Below, one piece after another: positions 25,467 to 37,500 of a stretch of 64,000 nt of DNA. The position numbers and the translations under genes were made by a program. Numbering within the stretch: the stretch's first letter is position 1; each line of letters begins with the position of its first letter. Source of the stretch: Anagrus nilaparvatae (taxonomy: Eukaryota > Arthropoda > Insecta > Hymenoptera > Mymaridae). Under the pieces are notes generated by a model, which was given only the letters and a program-made list of their open reading frames with translations, was not told the DNA's origin and searched no databases. The stretch lies in NCBI GenBank assembly GCA_022575985.1, contig JAKSXM010000007.1, forward strand, positions 7,442,501 to 7,506,500, read 5' to 3'.

Positions 25467-26690
25467 TTAAATATCTTTCTGATCTAAAAAGTCCATCAAA
25501 GTTTCCTTGATAATATTTCTATAAATTTCATTATCATCCAAATAATTTAAAATAACTTGTTTTCTATTATTGCCAAGAATAAATTCTTTGAAACCATTTG
25601 AACCATTTGTTAATTCTTCGAGAGATTTTGAATCTAAATTAATTATTGGCAGATAGACCATTGCCATAATTTTACCAAATAATCTTAAATCATTATAAGA
25701 TTTTAAAACTTCTTCAAATGTTGGTACTTTTATATTTGGATTATTTTTAGTAATATTTTCATTTAATATTGATTGATAATAAATTAAAAATTCATTTTCA
25801 AATTTTTTCCTTTCGCTAATTTCAACGTTTATATAAATAACCTGTAAAAGATCCAAAACAAATGGAGCATATCTAAGAGCTTGAAAATCCAATAAAATAC
25901 AATTTTTCGGTTGACTATTATCAAGCATAAAATTATTTGCCCAAAGATCACCGTGACAAATAACGTTTTTATAGATTTTTGATGGTTTTATTAATTCAAA
26001 AACTTGGTTCATCATTTTTTTAGATTCATTTGCATTTTTAAAACCAAATTTATAAGCTAGCGCTTCAGTAGTATCAATGCTAACTGTAATCCATTCAGCG
26101 TATTTTTTATCATGCATAAAAATTTTTTCTTTAAAAGAATTTGAAAATAATTCAGGTAAAATTTTCTTCATTTTAGCTTCATATAAAATGGATGAAGCAT
26201 GAAAAAGTGCCAAAGTTTTTAATACTGGCTTAAAATCTAAAAATTTTATTGGCCTATCACATACAACGAAATTTTTTTTCTGTAAATCTTCCATTAAAAG
26301 AAAATCTTCTTTGACTAAATAACATTCAGGTAACCATTTTTCTAATTTATTGTTCATCGTCAACTCAGGAACAACGTCAATGTAAAAAGTACATTCTTCG
26401 CGAAAAAAATATCTATCATTTAAAAAATTTAACTGTTCCTTATTTTCGTATGGTAAAGATTTTAGAAAAAAACTCACTTCCATAATTTCTTCATCATTAT
26501 TTAATTGTATTTTTGTTATAAGACGTCTATGACATCCTAAATAACCAACTTTTTTATTTGAATAAGCTTCTAATTGATAATCAGTTAAATTTATTAATGA
26601 ATTATTATGCACTTTTTTAAGAACATTTTCAACGTCACATTTACTTAAATTAATTTCACCATATGAATCAGATTTTTTTATTGAATCCAT
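25467..26690 (-). CDS. EcKinase-like (CHK kinase-like) protein, single exon
   Basis: A 407-codon ORF, ATG at 26690 to stop at 25467, without introns. It has the kinase-fold signature of the ecdysteroid-kinase-like (EcKL/DUF1679-type) family: LLMEDLQ at about residues 131-137, Brenner motif ICHGDLWANNF (HGDLW 246-250) holding the catalytic Asp, and LLDFQALRYAP with the metal-binding DFQ at 268-270, followed by DLLQVIY. Length is normal for the family (about 400-430). Members phosphorylate small alcohols: ecdysteroids in some cases, xenobiotic-derived substrates suspected in others; the substrate cannot be told here. No signal peptide; expected cytosolic. Codon use is as AT-rich as the surroundings. 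The stop is 35 bp from the giant foldback. Family call firm, substrate unknown. Confidence 0.9.
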   Translation of the reverse strand: MDSIKKSDSYGEINLSKCDVENVLKKVHNNSLINLTDYQLEAYSNKKVGYLGCHRRLITKIQLNNDEEIMEVSFFLKSLPYENKEQLNFLNDRYFFREECTFYIDVVPELTMNNKLEKWLPECYLVKEDFLLMEDLQKKNFVVCDRPIKFLDFKPVLKTLALFHASSILYEAKMKKILPELFSNSFKEKIFMHDKKYAEWITVSIDTTEALAYKFGFKNANESKKMMNQVFELIKPSKIYKNVICHGDLWANNFMLDNSQPKNCILLDFQALRYAPFVLDLLQVIYINVEISERKKFENEFLIYYQSILNENITKNNPNIKVPTFEEVLKSYNDLRLFGKIMAMVYLPIINLDSKSLEELTNGSNGFKEFILGNNRKQVILNYLDDNEIYRNIIKETLMDFLDQKDI

Positions 26691-26699
26691 TTTTTTTAT

Positions 26700-27177
26700 T
26701 TCATGAACAATATATGAACGATTATTTAATTCACGTAAATATTAATGAAAATATTAATTAATAAATAAATTCTGACTTCAATTACTTTGCAATATTTTTG
26801 TCTAAAACATATTTTAAGTTTTAAATAAACAAGATATTTATAGCGAGATAATAATTATCTACAAGGTTCAAATACCTAACAATTTTTTTTTTTATTATTT
26901 ATAAGTTACAAGGAGAATTCTCTACGTTTGAAACAAGAAATGCTTACGGATTAATTTGTTATGTTGAAAAAACATCCAGATCATCCTCAATTGGAACCAA
27001 TGGGCCTTCTGGGCCTAGAAACGGAGAGCTCAATGTGATTAAATATAGGGTTTTTTGATAATTTTCAACGTCACACTGCAACCTTACAAGTTAAGTATTA
27101 TATAACTAAAATATTTCTGATTGGTTTCATTTTTTTTGTATAAGTATTTTCTTTCAGGTGTAAACCGCAATTTTTTA
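26700..27177. other. Gene-free intergenic stretch
   Basis: The region upstream (5') of the EcKinase-like gene. No exon or core promoter element recognised; AT-rich with a short less biased patch near 26930-27040. Confidence 0.35.
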
Positions 27178-27315
27178 AATTAAAGCCCTTTCTACATCAG
27201 ATTAAAAGTCGATATTAAATCTGGTAATTTTTAAAATTTATATAATACATTATATAAATTTTAAAAATTACCAGATTTAATATCGACTTTTAATCTGATG
27301 TAGAAAGGGCTTAAT
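27178..27315. mobile_element. Near-perfect 138-bp hairpin MITE
   Basis: The two halves are reverse complements for about 66 bp each around a centre near 27246: left arm AGCCCTTTCTACATCAGATT onward, right arm ending AATCTGATGTAGAAAGGGCT. Both ends abut TTAA (left TTAAAGCCC, right GGGCTTAA), compatible with a TTAA target duplication as in piggyBac-type MITEs, though one extra A on the left weakens this. Confidence 0.65.
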
Positions 27316-27332
27316 TCTTTTTGGCTCTGTCT

Positions 27333-27444
27333 ACAAATGCCGTAAATGGGGATCGAAATAGCAAGCGCAGTTTCAACAGAATGCGCACAACATACTTTAT
27401 CCTCTCTACGCAATGCGGTTGCGATCCCCTTTTACGGCGTTTGT
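27333..27444. repeat. Short element with 23-bp inverted ends
   Basis: ACAAATGCCGTAAATGGGGA(TCG) at 27333-27355 and the inverse of ACAAACGCCGTAAAAGGGGA(TCG) at 27422-27444 match at 21 of 23 positions. The 112-bp unit is less AT-rich than its neighbours and has no ORF with domain content. Possibly a small MITE. Confidence 0.45.
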
Positions 27445-27559
27445 TGAACCAGCATTTAGAGGTGGTGGTTAAAATTTTTTTCTCATCTGAATGGTCCCTT
27501 ACCACTACAGTCAATAAACTAAGTGGCCATATTCTTCCCAAAATAACCAATTGTTAAAT

Positions 27560-28639
27560 ATCTACAAAATTTGTACTTTCTGGTTAAAATGGGTCTTATA
27601 GGTCTCAAAAATTTTCTAAAATCCTCAAATTTCCAAAAATTAACTACTTATCTTTTTTTTTTAATGATTTTTAAGATATTGATTTTCAAAGATAATGATA
27701 AAAATTGACTTTGATAAAAAATCCTGAAATTGAGACTCTGGCTTTAAATTATCATATCTGGCAAACAAATAATTTTTTCAGTGTAGCGGAAAATTCCCTT
27801 CTGAGAAACAAAAATGTGCATGTTTATAAATAAACTTTTGTATAATATTCATAATTTTTAATAAAAACCACAGATTAATAAAACTCTGAAATTTTTACTG
27901 CATCACCCCTTTCTAAGAAAGTTTCTGGATCCGTCACTGACTGCAAAACTTCAAAAAGTAAAATTTCTTACTAGGTGATGAATTTTTATTTATTCAATAA
28001 AAGCTATTCAGATTCTGTCCAAAAAAACTTTTCCTCCAATTTTCCTCGCAAGAAAATACAATAGAAAAAAAACTACTCCCTCGTCGTCGTGGGACGTTTC
28101 TTCCTAAGAGTCAGCTTCTATTGCCAAGAGACGATGTTTCGAATATTTTGTTTTTCCTATACATTCATTATAGGTATAAAACTAACATTTTACCCAATCA
28201 TGGACCTTATATTATTCCCTTTTCTTGCGTTTTTGATGTTCAGTTACCTCGGCTGCAACATGATGGAAGGCTAGGATTGTAGGGTTGCTACATGCTTTTG
28301 TAATATATTTTTAATATCTAGGGCAAAAAAGCCTATTTTCTACCCTAAGGAGACGGCTTTTTGCCCATTATATGTAAAACTATGTCTTAACCGATTACTG
28401 ATGCCGCGACCAAAACGTGATTTTAAAAAATGGTTTCTGTTTAAAAATCTCGAGAAAAATCTTAAGAATTTGGTTATTGGCTATTCAATTTTATGGTCAT
28501 TTTTGGTATATAACCCTTCAGAAAAGGTTTAAAAAGGGTAGAAACATTAAAATTTGCCACTTTATTATAATTCTGAAACTTCTTAGTATTATTATAGCTC
28601 TAAATTTAAATCTGGGGATTTCCAAGGCTGCTGATTTCA
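27560..28639. other. Gene-free intergenic stretch
   Basis: No supported exon. Short ORFs at about 28089-28274 and 28417-28704 show no family pattern; the latter runs into the repeat element described next. Confidence 0.4.
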
Positions 28640-29272
28640 AATATGAACTCAAAAAAATCATAAAATTTCATCTAGGGGTAGAAAATTGGGCTGAAATGGG
28701 GTAAAAAAATCAATTTTTATAAAAATTCTTATTCTTTTTTTTATGAAAGTCTTTATTCTTACTGCAAAACCTATATCGAGGGGTTTTGAGGTTGTTGATT
28801 TCAAATATGAACATAAAAAAATCACAAAACTTGATCTAAGGGTTGAAAATTAGGTAAAAAAATCGAAAAAAAATTGAAAAAACGCCGATTTTTGTGATCA
28901 GCGACCCAAAAAACCCTGTTAGACCAAATTTTAGAAGGCTAGAACGAATATAGCGAAAGTACTCCTTTTAGGGGTAGTTTAGGCTAATTTAAGGGTGAAG
29001 ACCTAATTTTTAATTGAAAAGACACTGACTTTTGTGACCTTATAAAACGACCCAAAAAAAACCTACTGGACCAAATCTTGGAGGGCTAGAACGAAGAAAC
29101 GAAAACACCCCTTTTAGTAGGAAGTTTTGGCTAATGTAAGGGTCAAGCCTCAATTTCTCATATAGAAAATACCCCGATTTTGGTGTTCAGCGACCCAAAA
29201 AATCTATAGTAAACCAAATCTGGTGGCGGCCACAAATAATAAAATCAAAACCGTGGATTGACTGGAGCTAGT
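28640..29272. mobile_element. Half copy of the CTCCAGTCAAAATACGG inverted-repeat family
   Basis: Blocks such as GATCAGCGACCCAAAAAACC, GGGTAGTTTAGGCTAATTTA, AAGGGTGAAG and TTCAGCGACCCAAAAAATCT, ending in GATTGACTGGAGCT at about 29260-29273, repeat the right half of the element at 12525-13733 in the same orientation. The inverted partner half is not evident, so this is a truncated or diverged member. Confidence 0.6.
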
Positions 29273-29982
29273 AATAAATTTTATATCACTATGTTTTTGT
29301 TAATCGCTCAACGGATTCAGAGTACTGGGTACCGTGACGTTAATTAAATCACGGGACAAAATATGGGATTCGACTTTTGCGCATGCTGTTTGCATATACA
29401 TGCAACATGCAACTGCATGCGAAGTCAAAACCAATATTTTGTTTAAAAAATACCTAAATTAGGTACATATGCATACATATACATATTATTATATACATTA
29501 AAAAAACCCGGCGATATAATAATATTATGACAATTATTACACTTACATATAATTCATTTAGAGTTGAACGAATATATTTTAATTTTGTTTTAATCTTGAG
29601 TATAGAATAATAAACAAATTAATAATAAGTATAAATAAATGCAAGTTTTTATTTCTATATTGGAGAAAAAACTTCCAAAATCCAAATGCTTCCATTGATA
29701 TTGATATGTTTATTATGGGAAAATGATGCAGATTTCTTTTTTTGTTGTTGTTGCATAAGTAGATTGTTTAATTATCGATAGGTATATATATAAATAGGTT
29801 TTTTAAAAAATATATAAAATAAAATGACTATAATAAAATGTGATTTCCTAAAAATTAACCTCTTGTACAACATTTCCACAGTAATTAATGAATTCAATTT
29901 ATCTTATAAATAAATACAAACAAATGTTGTATAAAATTTAATTATTATTGTAATGTGTATATAGTCTTCTTTTTTTTGAAGT
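29273..29982. other. Upstream region of the CDK5RAP1 gene
   Basis: About 700 bp without an exon. It includes a small self-complementary GCATGC-rich patch near 29380-29420 (GCGCATGC, GCAACATGCAACTGCATGCG). The promoter and 5' UTR of the downstream gene should lie here, but I recognise no core promoter element. Confidence 0.35.
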
Positions 29983-32497
29983 ATGAATCATTTAAAATAT
30001 GCAAGTTGTTATTCAAATTTTAAAAAAATATCTAAATGTTGTTCAAGTAAAACTCAATTGCAAAAATGTAATATAAATAATATCCTTAAAAAATTCTCAT
30101 CGACACATTTAAATTATAATGAAAATGATGAAAAAATTGATTTACTACCAAATCAAAATGATTTTAATAAAGAAAATAAAACAGAAAGTAATTTAGCAAA
30201 TGATGTTATTAATGGTATAAGATTAAATCAAATAAAAAGGCAAAATACTAATAGCATATTTTTAAATCCTTCAGTAAATTCAGGTATTTGATATAAAAAC
30301 ATGAATTTATTTTTATTCACATTTAAAAATTATTAAAAATTCATCTGTTTTAGAAGAATGGAAAAAAAGTTTACAAAAAGGTCCAGATTTAAAAGATTTT
30401 ATAGGAATAAATTCTAGTGATAGTATTATAGATACAAAAACTGAAGATATTCCTTATGTAACAAATTTGGATGGCAATAAACAAAAAGGTATTTAATATA
30501 AAATCATCTTTCTAAAAAGTATTTAATTTCATTGGAAAATTTTTTAGTTTTTCTTGACATTTATGGATGCCAAATGAATGTTAATGATGCAGAAGTAATT
30601 GGATCAATTTTAAAAAGTAATAATTATGATTTAACAAAAGAATTAAAAAATGCCGATATTGCTCTTATAATTACTTGTTCAATCAGAGATAATGCAGAGC
30701 AAAAAATTTGGCATAGATTGAAATATTTAAGACACTTAAAGCAAAAGAAAGATGGAAGAAAGCAATTAAGTAAAATAGGAATTTTAGGTAATAGTATAAA
30801 TAAATATGTATAAAAGTTTTTTAATTTTATAAAACTTTTTAATGGACTAAAAATAAATTAGGTTGCATGGCCGAGAGATTAAAACATAAAATTGTTGAAA
30901 AAGAAAAAATAGTTGATGTAATAGCTGGACCCGATAGTTATAAGGATTTACCAAGATTGTTATCGATTAATGATAGTCATGAAACTGCTATAAATGTAAC
31001 GCTTTCATTTGATGAAACTTATGCTACTGTAACACCTGTGAGATTAAATCCAGATGCAAAAACTGCTTATGTGTATGGTTTATAAATTATAATTAAAATA
31101 TAATTATCAGGATTTTATAAAACAAAAGTAATTTATTAAAATAACCAATTTTTAGAACAATAATGAGGGGCTGCAATAATATGTGCACATACTGCATTGT
31201 ACCTTTTACTAGAGGTAGAGAAAGATCTCGTCCAATAGATAGTATTATAGATGAAGTAAAAATTTTATCCGAACAAGGAGTTAAAGAAGTAATATTATTA
31301 GGACAAAATGTTAATAGTTATAGAGACATTTCAGAATCTAGTTTTTACCAATACAGTGATACAAAAACAAATCTAGCTAAAGGTTTTAAAACAGTTTATA
31401 AAAATAAAGAAGGTGGACTGCGGTTTAGTGATTTACTAGATAAGGTTTCCCTCGTTAATCCAGAAATGAGAGTAAGGTGGGATATGTTAAGTTTTTAAAT
31501 TTTGATTTATAGTATAAATTATTGAAACCTAGTCAAACTTTAGTTAAGTTTTAAATATTAATCACTAAATTAGCTGTAACATTTTTTTTAGATTTACTTC
31601 ACCTCATCCAAAAGATTTTCCAGATGAAGTTCTTGATTTAATTTCAGAAAGACCAAATATTTGTAATCAACTTCACATTCCCGCACAGAGCGGAAGCTCT
31701 AAAATACTAGAAAAAATGAGACGAGGTTACACAAGAGAAGCTTATCTTGACTTAATATGCCGTATTAGAAATATCATACCAAATATTTCCTTATCCAGTG
31801 ATTTCATTTGTGGATTTTGTGATGAAAGTGATGCAGATTTTGAAGAAACTTTAACGCTTATTGAAAAAGTTAAATATAATATGGCATATTTATATGCTTA
31901 TAGTATGAGAGAGGTATAATTTAATTTTTTTATTTTGCTTTTATTTGAAGTGTATCCAAGATAAAAATTTTAAAATTGATTAAAAAACAATTATAATCAT
32001 TTTAGAAAACTACTGCACACCGACGTTTTCTTGATAATGTACCTAAAGAACAGAAACAAGAAAGACTTCGAAGAATGATAAAATCCTTTAGAGCAGAAGC
32101 TGAAAAATTAAATAAAAATCAAATCGGCCAACAACAACTTATTTTAGTAGAGGGAGTAAGTTCTTGTAAAATGAATAAATACTGTAAAATTTTAAATAGA
32201 TATACTTATTTAAATTTTTTTTTTTTGCAGACTAGCAAGAGATCGGAAAATGATTTACAAGGTCGTAATGATGGCAATACTAAAGTAATATTTCGTAATG
32301 AGTTAATTCCAGAAAAAAATGTTTCTTCATTTCATAGACCAATTAATAATGGAGATTATATTGCTGTCCATATTTGCAATGCTAATTCTCAAGTTTTAAC
32401 GGGTATACCATTATACCACTCATCAATAACTGAATTTTATTCTTCGGAAAGTAGAAAACAATTCTCAATAAAGCATGCAATTAATAATGCATATTAA
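29983..32497 (+). CDS. CDK5RAP1: Mitochondrial tRNA methylthiotransferase CDK5RAP1
   Basis: Eight exons join in frame: 29983-30283, 30354-30488, 30548-30787, 30862-31072, 31156-31476, 31592-31913, 32006-32155, 32231-32497 (648 residues). The enzyme converts N6-isopentenyladenosine at position 37 of mitochondrial tRNAs to ms2i6A using two Fe-S clusters. The N-terminal UPF0004 domain shows its three cluster cysteines ([10 protein letters not shown]153, ITCSIRD C189, [10 protein letters not shown]227). The radical-SAM motif [20 protein letters not shown] holds C302, C306 and C309. Then [42 protein letters not shown] and SSDFICGF follow in family order, and a C-terminal TRAM-like part ([24 protein letters not shown]). 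Residues 1-40 are basic and lack acidic residues, fitting a mitochondrial presequence. Start: first ATG of exon 1. Candidate poly(A) signal AATAAA near 32544. Convergent with CCT3, 354 bp apart. Confidence 0.95.
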
Positions 32498-32824
32498 TAT
32501 TAAATATTCTTATTAAATTTGATATAAATTATGTTTCTTGTTAAAATAAAAATATTTGAGATTTTTTTATTAAAATATTGTGCTTTTATTTCTACAATAT
32601 ATAAAAATACAAGAGGTGATATAATTAATGAAAATCTCACAAACGATTTTTATTTTGAGACAATTTTTTTTGAAATGATAGAATTGTAAGTTTAATTTTA
32701 ATCATAAACTCACATTAATTGTATATAGAAAATATTTTATTGTGAATTTAAATAAAATTATATATAAATGCGTGATAATTTAATACAATAATAATAAAAA
32801 AAAAATCAATGAACATAATATTGT

Positions 32825-32830
32825 TTTATT
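32825..32830 (-). promoter_or_regulatory. Candidate poly(A) signal of CCT3
   Basis: AATAAA on the minus strand 22 bp downstream of the CCT3 stop codon at 32852. Confidence 0.45.
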
Positions 32831-32851
32831 TTAAAAGTATAACTTTAATCT

Positions 32852-34498
32852 TTAATTTCTCATAGATTCTTCAGTAACCTGTGCATTAGTATTATCAGCA
32901 TCTTTTTTACTTTTACGTCCAGAAACAATATCATCAATTCTAAGTAGCAATACAGTTGTTTCAATAGCAGTTTTATACGTTTGAAGTTTAACAGAAAGAG
33001 GTTCCCAAATACCACGTTCTTTCATATCAGTTAGCTCGCCAGTTTCTCCATCAATACCCCAAGTTGTACCTGATGATACATGTTTTGCTCTTAAAGCTGT
33101 CAATATTCTAACTGTGTTAGTTCCACAGTTTTGGGCTAATGTTCTTGGAATAATTTCCAAAGCTCTAGCTACCGCTTTGTAAGGCCATTGTTCTACACCT
33201 GCTAAGCTTGACGATTTTTCAATAAGCATTCGTGAAACTGCCATTTCTACAGCTCCTCCTCCTGGTACTAACTTTGGTTCTAACAATATATTTTTTGCAA
33301 CATGAAGAGCATCTTGCAAATTTCTTTCGAATTCATTTAAAATATCTTTGCTAGGACCTCTCAAGACAATTGTACAAGCTTTAGGGTCCTTACATTCAGA
33401 TAGGAAACAGAAGTATTCATCATGAATCTTTTTTATTTCAAACAAACCAGCTCCAGTACCTACATGTTCAGATCTTAATTCATCTGTACGATTTACAACT
33501 GTTGCACCACAAACTCTAGCTATTCTATTATTATCACTTTTTCTTACTCTTCGAATTGCTGAAATTCCAGCTTTTAATAAATAATGCTGAGCTAAATCTG
33601 AAATTCCTTTTTCAGTAAAAACAAGGTCAGGCTGGACAGCAATGATTTCTTGACACATCTTTTTTATGCTTTCTTCTTCTAATTCTAACATTTTAGTGAA
33701 ATCTGTATCTTTGACTATTTCAACATTTGTCTGTGATTCTCCTTTTTTATATTCTAAAGGACAATCCAAAAGCACAATACGTGGATTCTTAATGTAACGT
33801 CTCATTTTTGGATGAGTTATATCTTTATTTAATAAAACACCTTTTAATAAATAACTGTCTTCAATAGCATCACCAGCAATTTTTTGTACGTTAACGTAAC
33901 GTTTGATATCAACTTCTAATCTACCATATTGATCAGTCTTTACTGTTTGCACAGCTTCTAATGCTATTTTGCAGATTAAATCAGACCAGTGACCAATAAA
34001 TTTTGTTCCAATACATGAGTCAATAACTTTAACTAATTCGTTAACGTTATTGCAATCAATCGATATGCTAACTTGATCATTTAGAATTGTTACAATATCA
34101 TCAAGAGCTTTTTTGTATGCTCTTATAATAACTGTGGGATGTAACCCTTGATCTAAAAATGGTTCAGCATTAGCTAACATTTCACCAGCTAATACTATAA
34201 CAGAAGTTGTGCCATCACCAACTTCTTCATCTTGAGTTCTAGCAATTTCAATCATTGACTTAGCTGCTGGATGCTGTACAGTTATTTCTCGTAATATTGC
34301 ATTTCCATCATTAGTCATTACAATACCACCCATTGGGTCCATTAACATTTTTAACATAGCTTGAGGTCCTAAACATGATCTTATTACATCAGCAATAGTT
34401 TTTCCAGCATTAATATTTTCCTTTTGAACTTTTTTACCAACATCACGTTTGATGTTTTGACTTAATACCATAATAGGTCCTGAACCAGATCCAAACAT
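32852..34498 (-). CDS. CCT3: T-complex protein 1 subunit gamma (CCT3), intronless
   Basis: One uninterrupted 548-codon ORF from ATG 34498 to stop 32852. It is one of eight subunits of the cytosolic TRiC/CCT chaperonin, which folds actin, tubulin and other proteins in an ATP-driven double ring. Group II chaperonin signatures are in order: TIADVIRSCLGPQAMLKMLM (34-53), NDGNAILREI (63-72), HPAAKSMIEIARTQDEEVGD (76-95) with the ATP motif GDGTTS (94-99), RGPSKDILNEFERNLQDALH, VPGGGAVEMA and the C-terminal TYKTAIETTVLLLRIDDIVS. MFGSGSGPIMVLSQN at the start and the gamma-type RAKH..GTTWGIDGETGEL distinguish it from the other subunits. Length equals the usual ~545. Absence of any coding intron is noteworthy beside intron-rich neighbours; an intron in the 5' UTR is possible. 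Confidence 0.96.
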   Translation of the reverse strand: MFGSGSGPIMVLSQNIKRDVGKKVQKENINAGKTIADVIRSCLGPQAMLKMLMDPMGGIVMTNDGNAILREITVQHPAAKSMIEIARTQDEEVGDGTTSVIVLAGEMLANAEPFLDQGLHPTVIIRAYKKALDDIVTILNDQVSISIDCNNVNELVKVIDSCIGTKFIGHWSDLICKIALEAVQTVKTDQYGRLEVDIKRYVNVQKIAGDAIEDSYLLKGVLLNKDITHPKMRRYIKNPRIVLLDCPLEYKKGESQTNVEIVKDTDFTKMLELEEESIKKMCQEIIAVQPDLVFTEKGISDLAQHYLLKAGISAIRRVRKSDNNRIARVCGATVVNRTDELRSEHVGTGAGLFEIKKIHDEYFCFLSECKDPKACTIVLRGPSKDILNEFERNLQDALHVAKNILLEPKLVPGGGAVEMAVSRMLIEKSSSLAGVEQWPYKAVARALEIIPRTLAQNCGTNTVRILTALRAKHVSSGTTWGIDGETGELTDMKERGIWEPLSVKLQTYKTAIETTVLLLRIDDIVSGRKSKKDADNTNAQVTEESMRN

Positions 34499-34519
34499 TT
34501 TTGCAAATTTATTTTATTT

Positions 34520-37500
34520 CAACAAAAAAATATATATAAAGTAGGTTATGTTTAACCGGTCCGGTGATTTAAATAATTGATGAAAAACAAATCTAAAACG
34601 TGAAGAATAAATTGTTTAAATTTACAAATATCAAATTTAAAAAATTTGTTATCTTATAAATAACATTAATTGCCAAAAAAAAATTACTTTTATAACTGCA
34701 TCCAAAAAAGGCAATAACTTACAACCACGTGAATCTTTTTATGAATTTAACTGTTTTAGCTTCTGATGTTGCCTATATGTAAAAATAATAAATAACTTAA
34801 AATACGTAAAATAATATTTAAAAAATATTTATTCTGTTAATAATTGTGTATTGTGTATAAAAAAATTAACTTACAATGATATATAAATATGTAAATGATA
34901 AAATGTGAATTCGCTACAGTTAAATTTTAACCTTTTCGAAGCAAGATAATCTAGCTCGTCATCTTTATCTTATAACGCGTGTGTGTATGTGTGTGTGGGG
35001 TTTTGTGTTTTGAATAAAAGGCGGTGTTTTAAAAATTCATTCTGATTCATTTTTTAAATTAATTTTTAATATTTTAACAGGCACGTATCCAGAGGGGGGG
35101 GGGGGGAGGGGTCGTAGCCCGCCCCACAAGGAACATTTTTTTGAGAAAATATCAGCGTTTTTTATCTTAATTTCAAATTTTTAAAATTTTTTATCTATTG
35201 TTTTTTATATATTAAAAAACAACCATACAAAAATTTCATTATGCGGAGTAAAAAACGTTCCAAAAAAAGTTTCAATATAAAGTTCCTGAAAGCTTTAAAA
35301 AAGTTTACAAAAAGTTGTGCAAATATTTCTAATGTCCGCGCAAAAAGGTTTCCTAAACGTTTCAAAATTTGTAAATTTTTTTTCAAAAAGTTCTTTTCTT
35401 ACCTTTTTTTAAAAATAAAATATAGTTTTTGCTAAAAAAAACGTATAAACAAATTTTTTTTTAATTCTTTTTTTTTCATATTAAACGTTTTTGAAACATT
35501 TTAAGAACCTTTTTGCGTGGACATCAGAAACGTTTGCACAACCTTTTGAAAAATTTTTTAAATCTTTCAGGAAATTTATTAAAACTTTTTTTGGAACGTT
35601 TTAGAAACTTTATAGAAACGTTTTGTTCTATGTATGGGTAGGAGGGCAAAAAATATTGTAATAATCATGGACGAAATACTTTAGAAACTAGCGTGTAACA
35701 ATAAAATTATTGCTTATAAACAATTTAAAATAAGAAATATTTAAATTTTGATTGATATTTAAAAAATTTAAACCATTAATTTTAATATTACCAGGTTCTA
35801 TCCCCCTCCGAAATTTGTTGGCCTTTTTCGAAAAAATTTTCTGTATTGTATATAATAGGAAAGAAAAGTGGACTCTAATCACCATGGAGAAAATTTTAAA
35901 AATAAAATAAATTTTTAAAGCTGTCAAAATAATTGGTATATCTAATTGCAGAGAAAAAACAACAATGAAAGTTAACTAAAAAATTTATAATTTTTTTCTT
36001 TTTGAATGATATATGTAAAGAGTAGGTATAGAATGTAAAATTTTGTATGACTCAATTTTCATATAAAAAATAGAAAAAAATACACTCAGCAGTTTGTATT
36101 TTTATGCATTATATACTTTGCAAAAAAGCCTTTTTTTAAATAATTGTTGTTTTGTGTAACGCCCATTTTTTAGTAAATTAAATTCTTGTTATTTGTTTTT
36201 TAACGACTAGAACTGAACTAAAAGCCCGACTTATACAGTTCTGGTCGTAAAAACAAGAATTTAGTTTTTTTTAAACTTTTCAGTCATTTCCTTTTTTGAA
36301 AATAATTTTCATTTATTTCTTTTTTTCTTCAACTATTAATGGTTCTTTATTTTGCAACCACCAAAATATTAGGTACACTCATTCAACATATGTCAATATA
36401 ATATATGTATTTCACAACTTCGTTATTTTTTTATATATGTAATTACACCAATATATTTTCCATCATTTATTCCTTAATTTAAAAATTGTAAAAATTTTTT
36501 CATTTTTGTTATAGCTGGTGTATAATTATATTTTAAAGATATAATTACACCAGGAACACCAAAAATTACTTGTCTAGCTTCCATGAGATGCTAAGCTAAC
36601 GATTTCAAGGAAAAGATGATTTTTAGATTTTCTCATGTCATTGTACTCTGTTAAGTAAAATAGACCATTAGGATTATTTTGTTATTGCTAATGAGGAACC
36701 ATAGTGCCAATTACTTGGCAGCATTTTTTTAATATTTAAAGGTTTTTTATGGATTGAAGAAAAGAAAATAAAAAGCTAGAATATTTTATGTACAGAAATG
36801 ATTTATTCTTAAATTATGCACAAAAATGCAATTCAATACAAAAACGTATCTGAAACAAGCAAATTGGAGGATATCTCGGGTGTTCTTTGCTACCTTACAA
36901 TGTGATTTAATTTACAATCTACTAGATGTTTATTTAGGTTTTTTTTTAAATACATAAACATTTATTTTTAATGATCTTAATATATACAGCAGTCTTTACT
37001 GTAGATCTTTAATTATAAATTATTTTACTAAAAAATAGTACCCAGTTTTTGTTTTCTTCTTTTATACTTAATAATTAATTATTAACTTTTTTTCGATCTA
37101 CAGTTTTTGTCGTATCCGGAAGAATCAATTGTTTAAGTCTTGTTTTTATTTTATGTAGTTTTTTTTTTTTGTATGATTATTATCTCAAACTAATTTACAT
37201 TTTGTAATAATGTAGTCGCTAATGTTTAACTTAAAAAACATTTTTTTTATTTTAATACAAATTATTTTGTAAGTAATAATAATAGCACTAGTAAAAAAAC
37301 CTGCTTGAACATGTTTTTTTCTAAAATCGTATTAATTTGATAAAAAATATTTTTTATTAACTACTTAATTTTAACAGATTTTTTGATAAAGGAAATAAAA
37401 AACGAAGATATTAAATAAATAATAAATTGAAAAAAAAAAGTGTTCATTGATTAAACAATAGAAAACGAAAGAAAAAAAAAACTTGTTTTTTTGTCATAAA

